DNA from: Curtobacterium sp. VKM Ac-2865
GTDB taxonomy: Bacteria > Actinomycetota > Actinomycetes > Actinomycetales > Microbacteriaceae
Direction of reading: 5' to 3'
Assembly (NCBI RefSeq): GCF_015350905.1
Contig: NZ_JADKRZ010000001.1
Span: 434,001 to 498,000, forward strand
Length of the DNA stretch: 64,000 bases
Below are positions 32,119-40,819 of the stretch, piece by piece (positions within the stretch are counted from its first letter, which is position 1; each line of letters opens with the position of its first letter). The translations under genes were made by a program, and so were the position numbers. A model generated the notes under the pieces. It was not told the DNA's origin and ran no database searches. It worked only from the letters and a program-made list of their open reading frames with translations.

Positions 32119-32835
32119 AACGTGGCCGACTCACTTCTCCGGCGCCGGCGAGCCGCGGTTGGTCTGTGAGGTTGGCGCGTTCCTCGCTGGCAGCAAAGAC
32201 CTTGTCACCATCCGTCGTCCGCAGTTGGGCACTAAGAAGCTCGAGCGGGGAAGTTGAGCACGGCACGGAAAGACACTCGGGCGTCTTGCCGTGGATTCCT
32301 GCATTAAACGCAGGAAGCCCTTGCCTGCGGGCAGGCCCCAGTCGCCCCGAGCGGGTTTCCAGGTTCTTCCTGGCGGACAGATTCTCTGGCTGATCAGGTA
32401 AAACGCTGCGGTACAAGCGGTGCCGGAGTTGTTGCACTAGATGCAACTCACGATGTTTAAGCGCCGATAATGCATATTATGTCAGGTCGAGGACTTGGAG
32501 CTTCTCCTGTCTCCTCGATCTCAAGCAACAGCACCCCTCCAGCCGCGAGACCATCACCCGCGAGTTCGGCATCGACCGCACCAACCGCTACCCCATGCTC
32601 GCGACGCCTCTCTCCCGCACCACGGCAGAGACAGCCGACCACGACCGTACGGCGCCTGCTGCGTTGCAGCGTTCGGTGCCCTTCCACCGGGCATCTCCAC
32701 GGGACACCTGTACGGGAATCCCCCGATCAGGCACACCATGTCGAGTCGTCGTGGTCGTCACCGCCGGGTGTGGACCGGTGGACGACCGGCCATCGGGCGC
32801 TTTCCTGGCGACCCTCCTCGTGGGAACCTGGGACG
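32119..32835. other. 717-bp gene-poor stretch with hairpins and a possible gene fragment
   Basis: No intact gene is visible. Two small hairpins (around 32261-32292, and CCTGC/GCAGG at about 32298-32314) may be old terminators. Near 32507-32600 one rightward frame reads LDLKQQHPSSRETITREFG and then a DRTNRYPML-like segment, resembling a helix-turn-helix fragment, but lacks a start or end. It looks like the scar of deletions. Confidence 0.4.
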
Positions 32836-33240
32836 ATGCAGCACGACGACGTGGCGCTGACCTGGCGTACAGCCATCAGTGACGAAGAGCTTGCGGACCT
32901 CACCGCGGCACACGGAGGTTCGCCTGAGATCGGCTGGTGGGATCGGGTCAACCGACACTCCCTCGGATGGGTTGCGGGCAGAGACCCGCAGGGAGCCCTT
33001 GTTGGCTTCGTGAACGTCGCTTGGGACGGCGCGGACCACGCGTTCCTCATTGACACGAAGACGCATCCCACACACCAGCATCAGGGTCTCGGCACTGCAA
33101 TCGTCAGGTATGCCGTGGAAGCTGTCCGGTCTGCCGGCTGCGAGTGGTTGTTCGTGGACTACGGCGAGGACATGGTGCCGTTCTACGAGAAGGCTTGCGG
33201 CTTCGCTCCCACCCACGCAGGGCTCATCCGTCTGCGCTGA
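32836..33240 (+). CDS. GNAT family N-acetyltransferase
   Basis: A 134-residue GNAT. The acetyl-CoA motif is THPTHQHQGLGTAIVRYAVE, with the preceding beta-strand AFLIDTKTH and the late VPFYEKACGF. The substrate is unknown. The ATG at 32836 is the first that gives the full domain. Confidence 0.87.
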   Translation: MQHDDVALTWRTAISDEELADLTAAHGGSPEIGWWDRVNRHSLGWVAGRDPQGALVGFVNVAWDGADHAFLIDTKTHPTHQHQGLGTAIVRYAVEAVRSAGCEWLFVDYGEDMVPFYEKACGFAPTHAGLIRLR

Positions 33241-33323
33241 CCACGCTCCTCGGGAGATGATCCCCTCACGAGACGCGGTGAAGCTCCCTCGACGGTCAGG
33301 GTCGGAAGACCGCCCGCACGCAG

Positions 33324-33656
33324 ATGCCCTGGCCCGGTCGGGACATGTGGCTGTTCAGCTCGAGCTCGAGCGAGCTCGCCGACCCGACGTGGGCGCAGCG
33401 CACCGTACCGGGGTGGGCATGCAGCCGTCTCGGGCAGGAAGGGCCCTACGCCTCGCTGATCTGGCCCGAGGACCACGCTTGGGTCGTCGCCTCGGAGGAA
33501 GACTGGGACTCGACGATCGTCGCTGGCTCGCGCACGCTCGTTGACGACGTCCTCGCGGACGACCGCTTCGAGGCCTTCGAGGTCCACGAGGGGGACGACC
33601 TGAGCTGGGACGGTGATCTCGTGAACGCCCGCCAAGCGCCGCGACCGGAGCACTGA
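33324..33656 (+). CDS. Hypothetical protein
   Basis: A 110-residue acidic protein (DMWLFSSSSSELADPTWAQ near the start; FEAFEVHEGDDLSWDGDL near the end). No family is recognised. The composition is coding-like and it does not overlap another convincing gene; it may be a truncated form of a longer protein. It lies 83 bp after the GNAT gene. Confidence 0.45.
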   Translation: MPWPGRDMWLFSSSSSELADPTWAQRTVPGWACSRLGQEGPYASLIWPEDHAWVVASEEDWDSTIVAGSRTLVDDVLADDRFEAFEVHEGDDLSWDGDLVNARQAPRPEH

Positions 33657-33734
33657 GCCGACCAGACTCCCCCGCGCGTCGGATTCCGTCCGGGGCCACG
33701 CCGGCGCTCATCGCTGCGATGGCACTGCCGTGAG

Positions 33735-34622
33735 TCAGTGCTGCGGCAGGCGCCGGCCGTCGGCGTCGAGGTGGTCGCGCCACGACCTCTTGGCCGTCCA
33801 GCCGAGCAGGCGTCGTGCCTTGGCGGTGGAGATGCCCGAGGCGTCGACGCGGTCGAGCTCGCGGAGCTCGACCTGGTCGCCGTGGTGGTCGCGCAGCGTG
33901 GCCGCGAAGTCGTGGCCACCGGCGTTGTCGGCTGCCGCGATGTAGAAGACCTCGTGCCCCGGCAGGTCTGACTCGGCCGCGAGCAGGAGCGCGTCGGCGA
34001 GGTCGTCGGCGTCGATGTAGCTGCCGAAGTTCGCGCTGGTGCCCGAAGCTTCGCGCACCTGCGGACCGAGGTTCTCCTCGTAGTTGCTCTCGTCGTGCAC
34101 CGTGCTCGGGCGGATCGAGATCGCGCGGATGTCAGAGCGTCGCACAGCCGCGTCCATCAGCTGCTCGCCGAACGCCTTCGAGAGCGCGTACGGGTCCTGT
34201 GGGTGCAGGGGGTGTTCCTCATCGACCGGTACGTAGTCGGGCAGGAACGGCCGCTCGGGGAAGAAGTTGCCGACGATGCTCTCGCTGGACACGTTGACGA
34301 AGCGGGGCACGCGGAACCGGACTGCCGCCTCCAGGACGTTGAAGGTCGACATCAGGTTGGTCTGGAACACGACGTGTGCCGGGTGACCGGTCGGCTGTGG
34401 GATGGCCGCGACGTGGACGACGGCGTCGGCACCGGCGACGACCGCGAAGGCGCTGCCCGCATCGGTGAGGTCGGCCAACTGGTAGCGGCCCGGCACGACC
34501 GATCCCGCGTCGAACACGGGCGGCACGAGATCGACCCCGAGCACGTCATGACCCGCATCGACGAACCGCTGCACCGCGGCTCGGCCGACCTTGCCGCGGG
34601 ACCCGGTGATGACGACCTTCAC
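33735..34622 (-). CDS. NAD-dependent epimerase/dehydratase (extended SDR)
   Basis: A 295-residue enzyme. The N-terminal NAD site is VVITGSRGKVGRAAVQ (GxxGxxG-like), then ADAVVHVAAIPQP, the Ser of VNVSSESIVG, and the catalytic YALSK. It acts on a nucleotide sugar or similar substrate in the cytosol. The start is a GTG at 34622; upstream frame sequence is not homologous. The substrate is unknown. Confidence 0.88.
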   Translation of the reverse strand: MKVVITGSRGKVGRAAVQRFVDAGHDVLGVDLVPPVFDAGSVVPGRYQLADLTDAGSAFAVVAGADAVVHVAAIPQPTGHPAHVVFQTNLMSTFNVLEAAVRFRVPRFVNVSSESIVGNFFPERPFLPDYVPVDEEHPLHPQDPYALSKAFGEQLMDAAVRRSDIRAISIRPSTVHDESNYEENLGPQVREASGTSANFGSYIDADDLADALLLAAESDLPGHEVFYIAAADNAGGHDFAATLRDHHGDQVELRELDRVDASGISTAKARRLLGWTAKRSWRDHLDADGRRLPQH

Positions 34623-34863
34623 GGTGCTCCTTCTCAGCCACGCGGCGTCGACGCCAGCCGGAGCGCCGGAGTCGTCCACGATGGTGATGAGTCCGACGCT
34701 ACGCCGAGCACGCGGAGTCAGTCGGGCGACGTCCATCGGCCTGCTGCTCCTCGACAGGGCGTAGGGTCGTCCCCACATCGACCCCGGACCCCGGTCGTCC
34801 CGACCTCATCACCGCCGCCCTCACCACCCGGCCTGCTGAGCTTGACCGAACGGGGCTCACGCC

Positions 34864-35133
34864 ATGCAGTACCTCATCCACAACGCACGGTCGTTCTTGA
34901 CGGGCAGCGCAGCAGCCGGTGCGGTGATGCGCTACCAGACGTCGCTGAAGCTCGTGCTGGCCACCGACAGCGTCGACCTGCCGGCGATCGACGTCGACGG
35001 CAGCCTGACCCGAGTGCGGTTGCGCATCAGTCCTCGGACGCGGCTGCGATCGGTCTGGGCCGAGGACGACGAACTCGAGTCGGAGGACCACCTCTTCGTC
35101 GCCGGCCTCCGCGACCGCGCGGCACTGCTCTGA
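34864..35133 (+). CDS. Hypothetical protein
   Basis: An 89-residue protein beginning MQYLIHNARSFLTGSAAAGAV and ending in an acidic stretch (EDDELESEDHLFVAGL). No domain is recognised. It has coding-like composition and lies in a gap between two leftward genes. Confidence 0.5.
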   Translation: MQYLIHNARSFLTGSAAAGAVMRYQTSLKLVLATDSVDLPAIDVDGSLTRVRLRISPRTRLRSVWAEDDELESEDHLFVAGLRDRAALL

Positions 35134-35142
35134 CGGTCCTGC

Positions 35143-35997
35143 TCAGGCCCAGTGCGACGGCAGCTCGAACCCCGTCGGCAGGACCGTCGCGGTGTCGCCC
35201 CGTGCACTGTTGACCTGCATCTGCGTCAGGTAGATCGCACCCGACAGGTCCGCGCCGGACAGGTCGGCATCGCGCAGGTCCACCCCGAGCAGGTCGCAGC
35301 GGTCCAGCCGAGCGCCACGGAGGTCGGCGCCGATGGCGATGCTCCCCCGGAGCGTCAGCCCGCTGAGGTCCCGCGCGCCGAGCCGAGCACCCATCAGGTC
35401 GGCGCCGGGCTCGAGCCTCCGCTGGGACCGCGGCTGCCGGGCGGTGGCGACGTCGCGCCGGGCGATCTCGCTCGCACGGACGAGCAGCGCACGAGCGGCG
35501 TCGTACTCGGCGTCGACGTCGAGCTCGGCCAGCGCCGCGGGTGTCCCGTCGCTGAGCCCCCGGACGTGTTCGAACGTCGCCACCCATGGAGCGGGGTCGA
35601 CGGCGCCCGTGACGAGGTCGATCGCCTCGTCGAGGTACCACAGCAGTTCGTGCAGCCGGCGGACGATCGGGAACGTGCCGAACATCGCCGTGCGGGTGTC
35701 GTCGTCCTCACGCCACGAGCGGCCCGCGAACGTCTGCCGTGACACCTTCTGGCCGGCACCGAAGCAGTCGAAGACCGTGCAGCCCTTGAACCCGCGGTCG
35801 CGCAGGTGCGGGTGGATGCGGCACCCGTCGGCGCCGTCGAGGTTCGTGCAGGGCTCCCCCGCGTCCTTGTCGGACGGGAAGTCCGCGGACTTCGTGAAGG
35901 CCAGGGCGACGCAGCACAGGCCGAAGCAGTTCGCGCAGTCGGCACCGAGGTCCTCGCGGCGGCCGAGCTCGATCCGCGTCCGCCCTGCACCGGTCAT
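35143..35997 (-). CDS. Pentapeptide-repeat protein with cysteine-rich N-terminal domain
   Basis: A 284-residue protein. The N-terminal 80 residues contain ADCANCFGLCC, EPCTNL, GCRIHPHLRDRGFKGC and VFDCFG, nine cysteines that could hold zinc or an Fe-S cluster. Residues about 195-260 form a right-handed pentapeptide helix (A-D/N-L-x-G units such as GADLRGARLDRCDLLGVDL). This two-part layout recurs in actinobacteria; the function is unknown. It starts 16 bp before the alcohol dehydrogenase stop. Confidence 0.85.
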   Translation of the reverse strand: MTGAGRTRIELGRREDLGADCANCFGLCCVALAFTKSADFPSDKDAGEPCTNLDGADGCRIHPHLRDRGFKGCTVFDCFGAGQKVSRQTFAGRSWREDDDTRTAMFGTFPIVRRLHELLWYLDEAIDLVTGAVDPAPWVATFEHVRGLSDGTPAALAELDVDAEYDAARALLVRASEIARRDVATARQPRSQRRLEPGADLMGARLGARDLSGLTLRGSIAIGADLRGARLDRCDLLGVDLRDADLSGADLSGAIYLTQMQVNSARGDTATVLPTGFELPSHWA

Positions 35998-36036
35998 CCG
36001 AACACCGCGACGGTCACCCGAACACCGCGACGGTCA
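35998..36036. repeat. 19-bp direct repeat at the alcohol dehydrogenase stop
   Basis: CCGAACACCGCGACGGTCA occurs at 35998-36016 and again at 36018-36036 (period 20). It duplicates the last codons (TVAVFG) of the dehydrogenase just beyond its stop, a recent slippage or duplication. Confidence 0.8.
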
Positions 36037-37048
36037 TGCCCGACCCCGTGGCCGGCCGGTCCATCGCGACCAGCGCGTCGGGCAGGTCGTCGAACCCGAT
36101 CGTCCGCCCGATCGTGGCGTCCGGACGCAGCCGCCCGGCCACGACGTCGTCGAGCATGGCGGCGTACTCCCCCACGGCGATGCCGTGACTGCCGAGCAGT
36201 TCGAGCTCCTCGCTGATCACCCGTCCCATCGGGATCACCGGTGTCGTCTCGTCGCCGAGGAGCAGCCCGACCTGCACGTGCCGCCCGCGCGGCCGGAGCG
36301 ACTCGACCGCGGCGAGCGAGGTCGCACGGCTCCCGAAGGCGTCCACGGACACGTGCGCTCCCCCGTCCGTGCGCCGGCGGACCTCGTCGACGGCGTCCGG
36401 CCCGGACACGACGGTCTCCGCGCCGAGCGCTGCCGCCCGTTCGAGTGCGGCGGGTGACACGTCCACGGCGACCACATGCGCACCGGCAGCGACCGCGACG
36501 ATGATCGTCGAGAGCCCGACACCGCCGCACCCGAACACGGCGACGTGCTCCCCCGCCTGCAGTCGGCCGCGGGCGTGCAGTGCGTGGTACGCGGTGCCGA
36601 ACCGGCACCCGAGCCCGGCGGCCTCGGCGAACCCGATGCCGTCGGGCAACGTCACGAGGTTGACGTCGGCCTGCGGTACGACGAGCTCTTCGGCGTACGA
36701 CCCGGGGAGCGTGAAGCCGGGCTGCTGCTGCCGCGTGCACACCTGGGTGGCGCCGGCGAGGCACTCGGGGCACGCGCCGCACGCGAAGACGAAGGGCGCG
36801 GTGACCCGGTCCCCGACCCGGTGGTGCGCCACGGCGGAGCCGGCCTCGACGACCACGCCGGCGAACTCGTGCCCGGGGACGTGCGGCAGCGTCACGGAGT
36901 CGTCGTGACCACGCCAGGCGTGCCAGTCGCTCCGGCACACACCGGTGGCGGCCACGCGCACCACCACGCCGTGCGGCGGGCACACCGGCCGGTCGACGTC
37001 GACGATCTGCGGGGTGTCCCCGAACTCCCGGTACATGACTGCGCGCAT
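36014..37048 (-). CDS. Zinc-dependent alcohol dehydrogenase
   Basis: A 344-residue medium-chain dehydrogenase. Catalytic zinc ligands are Cys in GVCRSDWHAW and GHEFAGVV; the structural zinc loop is CGACPECLAGATQVC. The NAD site is VFGCGGVGLS. The start is the ATG at 37048. It is a cytosolic oxidoreductase of unknown alcohol substrate, divergent from copC (73 bp). Confidence 0.92.
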   Translation of the reverse strand: MRAVMYREFGDTPQIVDVDRPVCPPHGVVVRVAATGVCRSDWHAWRGHDDSVTLPHVPGHEFAGVVVEAGSAVAHHRVGDRVTAPFVFACGACPECLAGATQVCTRQQQPGFTLPGSYAEELVVPQADVNLVTLPDGIGFAEAAGLGCRFGTAYHALHARGRLQAGEHVAVFGCGGVGLSTIIVAVAAGAHVVAVDVSPAALERAAALGAETVVSGPDAVDEVRRRTDGGAHVSVDAFGSRATSLAAVESLRPRGRHVQVGLLLGDETTPVIPMGRVISEELELLGSHGIAVGEYAAMLDDVVAGRLRPDATIGRTIGFDDLPDALVAMDRPATGSGMTVAVFG

Positions 37049-37121
37049 CCCGTCATCCTGCCAGCAGGTGGACGTCCCAGGGACGACCGACCGGTCAGAC
37101 GACCTCTCGTAGGATCGGCGG

Positions 37122-37742
37122 ATGTCCTCCACCGCGATCCGTCGCAGCGCCCGGATGCCCCTCGTCGCGGTCGTCGTCGCCCTGACCGGGCTCGTCGGCC
37201 TGGCCTCGGCTGCACCGGCCCAGGCGCACTCCGCCCTCGTGTCGAGCGACCCGACCGACGGGCAGACGATCACGACACCGCTCGACCATGTCGGTCTGAC
37301 GTTCTCCGAGGCGCCGCTCACCGGTCTCGACGCCGGCCTCCGCATCGAGGTCCGCGACGCCGCCGGCACCGACCGAGCGGCCGGCGACGTCACCGTCGAC
37401 GGCACGACCATGTCCCGCACCGTCGACCTGCAGGACGGCGCGTACACGGTCCTGTGGCGCTACGTCTCCCCCGATGGCCACCCGGTCACCGGCGAGCTCG
37501 GCTTCACGGTGGCGCTCCCCGCCCAGACCGCCGCGCCCACTGCCTCGGCGACGCCGACCAGCGGACCCACCGAGACCAGCGCGACCGTCGAGGCGACCCG
37601 CTCCGCCACCCCGGCAGCGAGCGACGCCGGTTCCGGCGCCGGCGGTGCCGCCCTCTGGCTCGGCGCGGGCGCCGTCCTCGTCGCCGGTCTGGTCGCGGTG
37701 CTGGCGGTGGCGCGCCGCCGCCGCACTCCGAGCGAGGACTGA
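37122..37742 (+). CDS. copC: CopC-domain copper-binding protein with C-terminal anchor, chromosomal copy
   Basis: A 206-residue protein: signal peptide ending AQAH, so the mature chain begins with His as in CopC; beta-sandwich with VGLTFSEAPLTGLDAGL and VSPDGHPVTGELGF; Thr/Ser/Pro linker; C-terminal span LWLGAGAVLVAGLVAVLAV with an Arg tail. It has the same layout as the protein at 9615-10229 but is clearly diverged. It probably holds Cu(II) on the outer face of the membrane. It is convergent with an SDR gene. Confidence 0.9.
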   Translation: MSSTAIRRSARMPLVAVVVALTGLVGLASAAPAQAHSALVSSDPTDGQTITTPLDHVGLTFSEAPLTGLDAGLRIEVRDAAGTDRAAGDVTVDGTTMSRTVDLQDGAYTVLWRYVSPDGHPVTGELGFTVALPAQTAAPTASATPTSGPTETSATVEATRSATPAASDAGSGAGGAALWLGAGAVLVAGLVAVLAVARRRRTPSED

Positions 37743-37775
37743 CGCGCCCACTCGGCGGGACGACGACCGACGCAC

Positions 37776-37835
37776 CCACATGACGGACGGGAGGCCCGGT
37801 GCCAGCTGGCACCGGGCCTCCCGTCCGTCATGTGG
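37776..37835. terminator. 60-bp perfect palindrome between convergent genes
   Basis: Thirty bases (37776-37805) are exactly complementary to the next thirty (37806-37835) with no loop. It contains the GAGGCCCGGTGCC core also found at 46516. It sits between convergent copC and SDR genes and would form a very strong hairpin in both transcripts. There is no T run. Confidence 0.75.
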
Positions 37836-37870
37836 TCGCGCTGGACCGGTCGCCGTCGCGACCAACGGCC

Positions 37871-38551
37871 TCAGTACTCGATCCGACCGTTCCGGTCGTG
37901 GAACTCCCCCGTCGGCCCCTCGCTGCCGAGCGTGGCGAGCATCACCGTGGCGTCCGTGCCCTCGGTGATCGTCTGGTGCCCGCCGAAGCCGTTGAACTCG
38001 GTCGCCGTGTAGCCCGGGTCGCTCGCGTTCACCCGGAACGTCGGCAGGTTCTTGGCGTACTGCACGGTGAGCGCGATCACCGCGGCCTTCGAGGCCGCGT
38101 ACGGGATCGACGGCACCGGGTACTCGTCGTGCCCGGGCGTCGTGAGCCACCGGGTGAAGCCGACGCCCGAGGCGACGTTGACGACGACGGGACTGGCCGA
38201 CGCCTGCAGCAGCGGGAGTGCTGCCTGGGTGACACGGACGATGCCGACGACGTTCGTGTCGAGCACGCCGGTCATGACGGCGGCGTCGAGGTCGTCGACG
38301 CCGAACGAGGCACCGAGCACCCCGGCGTTGTTGACGAGCACGTCGAGCTCGGGGATCGACGCGATCGCGCTGTCGACGCTGGACTGGTCGGTGACGTCGA
38401 GCTGGACGACGTGGGCGCCGAGTGCGCGGGCGTCGTCGCCGGTGGACGGGTCGCGCATGCCGGCGTACACGGTGTGGCCGGCCTCGATCAGGCGGCGGAC
38501 GGTCTCGAGTCCGAGGCTGCGGTTGGCCCCGGTGATGAGTGTGGTGGTCAT
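37871..38551 (-). CDS. Short-chain dehydrogenase/reductase
   Basis: A 226-residue SDR with the NAD(P) site LITGANRSLGLETVRRL, NNAGV, the Ser of VNVASGVGF and YAASKAAVIALT (YxxxK). It is a cytosolic oxidoreductase of unknown substrate. It is divergent from the XRE regulator with a 101-bp gap, the likely target of that regulator. Confidence 0.91.
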   Translation of the reverse strand: MTTTLITGANRSLGLETVRRLIEAGHTVYAGMRDPSTGDDARALGAHVVQLDVTDQSSVDSAIASIPELDVLVNNAGVLGASFGVDDLDAAVMTGVLDTNVVGIVRVTQAALPLLQASASPVVVNVASGVGFTRWLTTPGHDEYPVPSIPYAASKAAVIALTVQYAKNLPTFRVNASDPGYTATEFNGFGGHQTITEGTDATVMLATLGSEGPTGEFHDRNGRIEY

Positions 38552-38652
38552 GTGCCCAGCCTGCGCCCTGTGCCACAGGACTCCCAGGTGCCGCTCGACG
38601 GTGGGACTCCGAGTACCACCTCCGATCGGTCCGGAGCGACGAAGATGGGTCC

Positions 38653-39486
38653 ATGAGCGAGTTCGCGAACGTGTTGCGGTCGTGGCGGGACCGTGTCCGA
38701 CCGGAGGAGGTCGGCCTGCCCGCGGGCGCCGGTCGGAGGACCCCCGGGCTCCGCCGCGAGGAACTCGCCGCGCTCGCCGGGGTGAGCGTCGACTACGTCG
38801 TCCGGCTCGAGCAGGGCCGGTCGGTCAACCCGTCGCCGCAGCTGCTCGGCGCCCTCGCGACCGCGCTGCGCCTGACCACCGAGGAGCGCGACCACCTGTT
38901 CCGGGTCGCCGACGCCGCACCGCCGTCGCGGAACGTCGTCCCGCGGCACGTCACGCCGGGTGTGCAGCGGATCGTCGACCGGCTCGGGGACGTCCCCCTC
39001 GCGGTGTTCACGGCGACGCACGACATCCTGCTGTGGAACGACCTGTGGGCGGCGATGACCGGCGACCCCGAGCGTCTGGTCGGCCTCGAGCGCAACCTCG
39101 TGTGGCGGCACTTCATGGTCGGGCAGCACGGCGTGGAGTACGACGCCGAGCACGCCGAGGAGTTCTCCAGTGACCTCGTCGCCGACCTCCGCACGGCGGT
39201 CGGGCGGTACCCGGGCGACCGCGCCCTCGCCGAGCTGGTCGCACGGCTCCGCGCCGAGTCCCCCGAGTTCGCGCGCCGCTGGGACACGGCCAGGGTCGCC
39301 GAGCACCGGGCGAGCCGGAAGACGGTGCTCACCGCGGTGGGGCCGATCGAGGTCGACTGCGACGTGATGACCGTGCCGGGCGGCGACCTGCGGATCGTCG
39401 TCTACACGGTGGTGCCCGGGTCCGAGGCGGCGTCGACGCTCGACCTGCTGCGCGTCACCGGCCTGCAGGACCTCGCCCCGCGCTGA
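38653..39486 (+). CDS. XRE-family regulator with MmyB-like ligand-binding domain
   Basis: A 277-residue regulator. Residues 1-90 hold an HTH (LRREELAALAGVSVDYVVRLEQG). Residues about 100-270 match the MmyB-like domain (AVFTATHDILLWNDLWAAMTGD), which binds small hydrophobic ligands in some members. Such genes are often divergent from an SDR they control, as here. Confidence 0.9.
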   Translation: MSEFANVLRSWRDRVRPEEVGLPAGAGRRTPGLRREELAALAGVSVDYVVRLEQGRSVNPSPQLLGALATALRLTTEERDHLFRVADAAPPSRNVVPRHVTPGVQRIVDRLGDVPLAVFTATHDILLWNDLWAAMTGDPERLVGLERNLVWRHFMVGQHGVEYDAEHAEEFSSDLVADLRTAVGRYPGDRALAELVARLRAESPEFARRWDTARVAEHRASRKTVLTAVGPIEVDCDVMTVPGGDLRIVVYTVVPGSEAASTLDLLRVTGLQDLAPR

Positions 39487-39532
39487 GCGACGCCAGGCCG
39501 AGCCGACCGAGCCGGCCGAACACCCGGACCGC

Positions 39533-40789
39533 TCACACCGCGAGCAGCGCCAGCGACGCGTTCTGCCCGCCGAAGCCGAACGAGTTGTTCAGCGCCGCGC
39601 GGACCGGGGTCCGACGGGCCGCACCGGACACCACGTCGAGGTCGATCGCCGGGTCCAGGTGCTCCAGGTTCAGCGTCGCCGGCACCACGCCGGTCTCGAG
39701 CGCCCGGACGGTCAGGATCGTCTCCACGGCGCCGGCCGCACCGAACATGTGCCCGACCGCGCTCTTCGGGGCGGTGACGACGGCTCCGCGGCCGACGACC
39801 CGGGCGATCGCGGCGGCCTCGCTCGCGTCGCCGAGCGGGGTGCTGGTCGCGTGGGCGTTCACGTGGTCGACGTCCGTGCCGGTCAGGCCGGCCATGCGGA
39901 GCGCCTGCGTCATCGCCCGCTCCTGCCCGGAGCCGTCGGCGCGCGGCGCGGTGATGTGGAACGCGTCCGAGGTGATGCCCCACCCGGCGAGTCGCGCGTG
40001 CACCCGGGCCCGGCGGGCAGCGGCGTGGTCGGCCCGTTCGAGCACGACGATCCCGGCACCCTCCCCGAGCACGAACCCGCGGCGGCTGCGGTCGAACGGC
40101 CGCGAGAGCGTGGTCGGGTCCTCGCCCTCCGGCTTCGCGAGTGCCTGGGACTGGGCGAACGCGGCCATCGTCACCGGGGTGACCGCCGCCTCCGTCCCCC
40201 CGGCCACGACGACGTCGGCCTCCCCGGAGCGGATCAGTCGGGCGCCCATGGCGATGGCCTCTGCCCCGGACGCACACGCCGACACCGTCGTGTACGCGCC
40301 CGCCCGGGCGTCGACCTCGATGCTGATCTGCGCCGCGGCCCCGTTGGCCATGAGCATCGGCACGGTGCGCGGCGACACCCGACGTGCTCCGCTCCGACCG
40401 AGTTCGTCGTGCGCGTCGAGCAGGGTCTCGATGCCGCCGATCCCCGTGCCGACGACGACGGCGAGCCGCTCCGGGTCGAGTCCGGTCGCGGCACCGGCGA
40501 ACCCGGCGTCCGCCCAGGCCTCCCCCGACGCGACGAGCGACAGCTGCTGGCTGCGGTCGAGCCGCGCGGCCCGCACCCGGCCGAGCGCCCCCTCGGCGTC
40601 GAGGGCGGCATCGGCGCCGACGCGGATCGGCACCCGTGCCCACAACTCGCCGTCGCGGTCGAGCTCGTGCACCCCGGACCGACCGGCCACCAGGGCGTCC
40701 CAGAGCGGGTCCACCCCGTGCCCGAACGGCGAGACCGCGCCGTACCCGGTGATGACGATGTCGCTGCTGTCGCTGTTTGTATGCTGCAC
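39533..40789 (-). CDS. Beta-ketoacyl-ACP synthase II-like enzyme
   Basis: A 418-residue KS of the FabF type. The active-site Cys is in TTVSACASGAEAIA, the first His in VNAHATSTPLGD, and the second in KSAVGHMFGAAG; the C-terminal NNSFGFGGQNASL closes the fold. It elongates acyl chains from malonyl-ACP. The start is a GTG at 40789. It is divergent from a TetR gene and not in a fab cluster, so it may be regulated separately for membrane or specialised lipids. Confidence 0.9.
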   Translation of the reverse strand: MQHTNSDSSDIVITGYGAVSPFGHGVDPLWDALVAGRSGVHELDRDGELWARVPIRVGADAALDAEGALGRVRAARLDRSQQLSLVASGEAWADAGFAGAATGLDPERLAVVVGTGIGGIETLLDAHDELGRSGARRVSPRTVPMLMANGAAAQISIEVDARAGAYTTVSACASGAEAIAMGARLIRSGEADVVVAGGTEAAVTPVTMAAFAQSQALAKPEGEDPTTLSRPFDRSRRGFVLGEGAGIVVLERADHAAARRARVHARLAGWGITSDAFHITAPRADGSGQERAMTQALRMAGLTGTDVDHVNAHATSTPLGDASEAAAIARVVGRGAVVTAPKSAVGHMFGAAGAVETILTVRALETGVVPATLNLEHLDPAIDLDVVSGAARRTPVRAALNNSFGFGGQNASLALLAV

Positions 40790-40797
40790 AAGTGGAG

Positions 40798-40812
40798 TTG
40801 TACCACGTACAA
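40798..40812. promoter_or_regulatory. TetR-type operator between ketoacyl synthase and TetR genes
   Basis: TTGTACCACGTACAA is a perfect dyad, TTGTAC-CAC-GTACAA, 8 bp before the TetR start and 9 bp before the synthase start. TetR repressors bind such dyads at divergent promoters, so the neighbouring TetR probably represses both genes here. Confidence 0.7.
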
Positions 40813-40819
40813 TTCGGAG

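Noticed and set aside
32081..32446. 121-residue leftward frame in the gene-poor stretch
   Set aside because: No ribosome site, no domain and low-complexity Pro/Ser/Arg composition.
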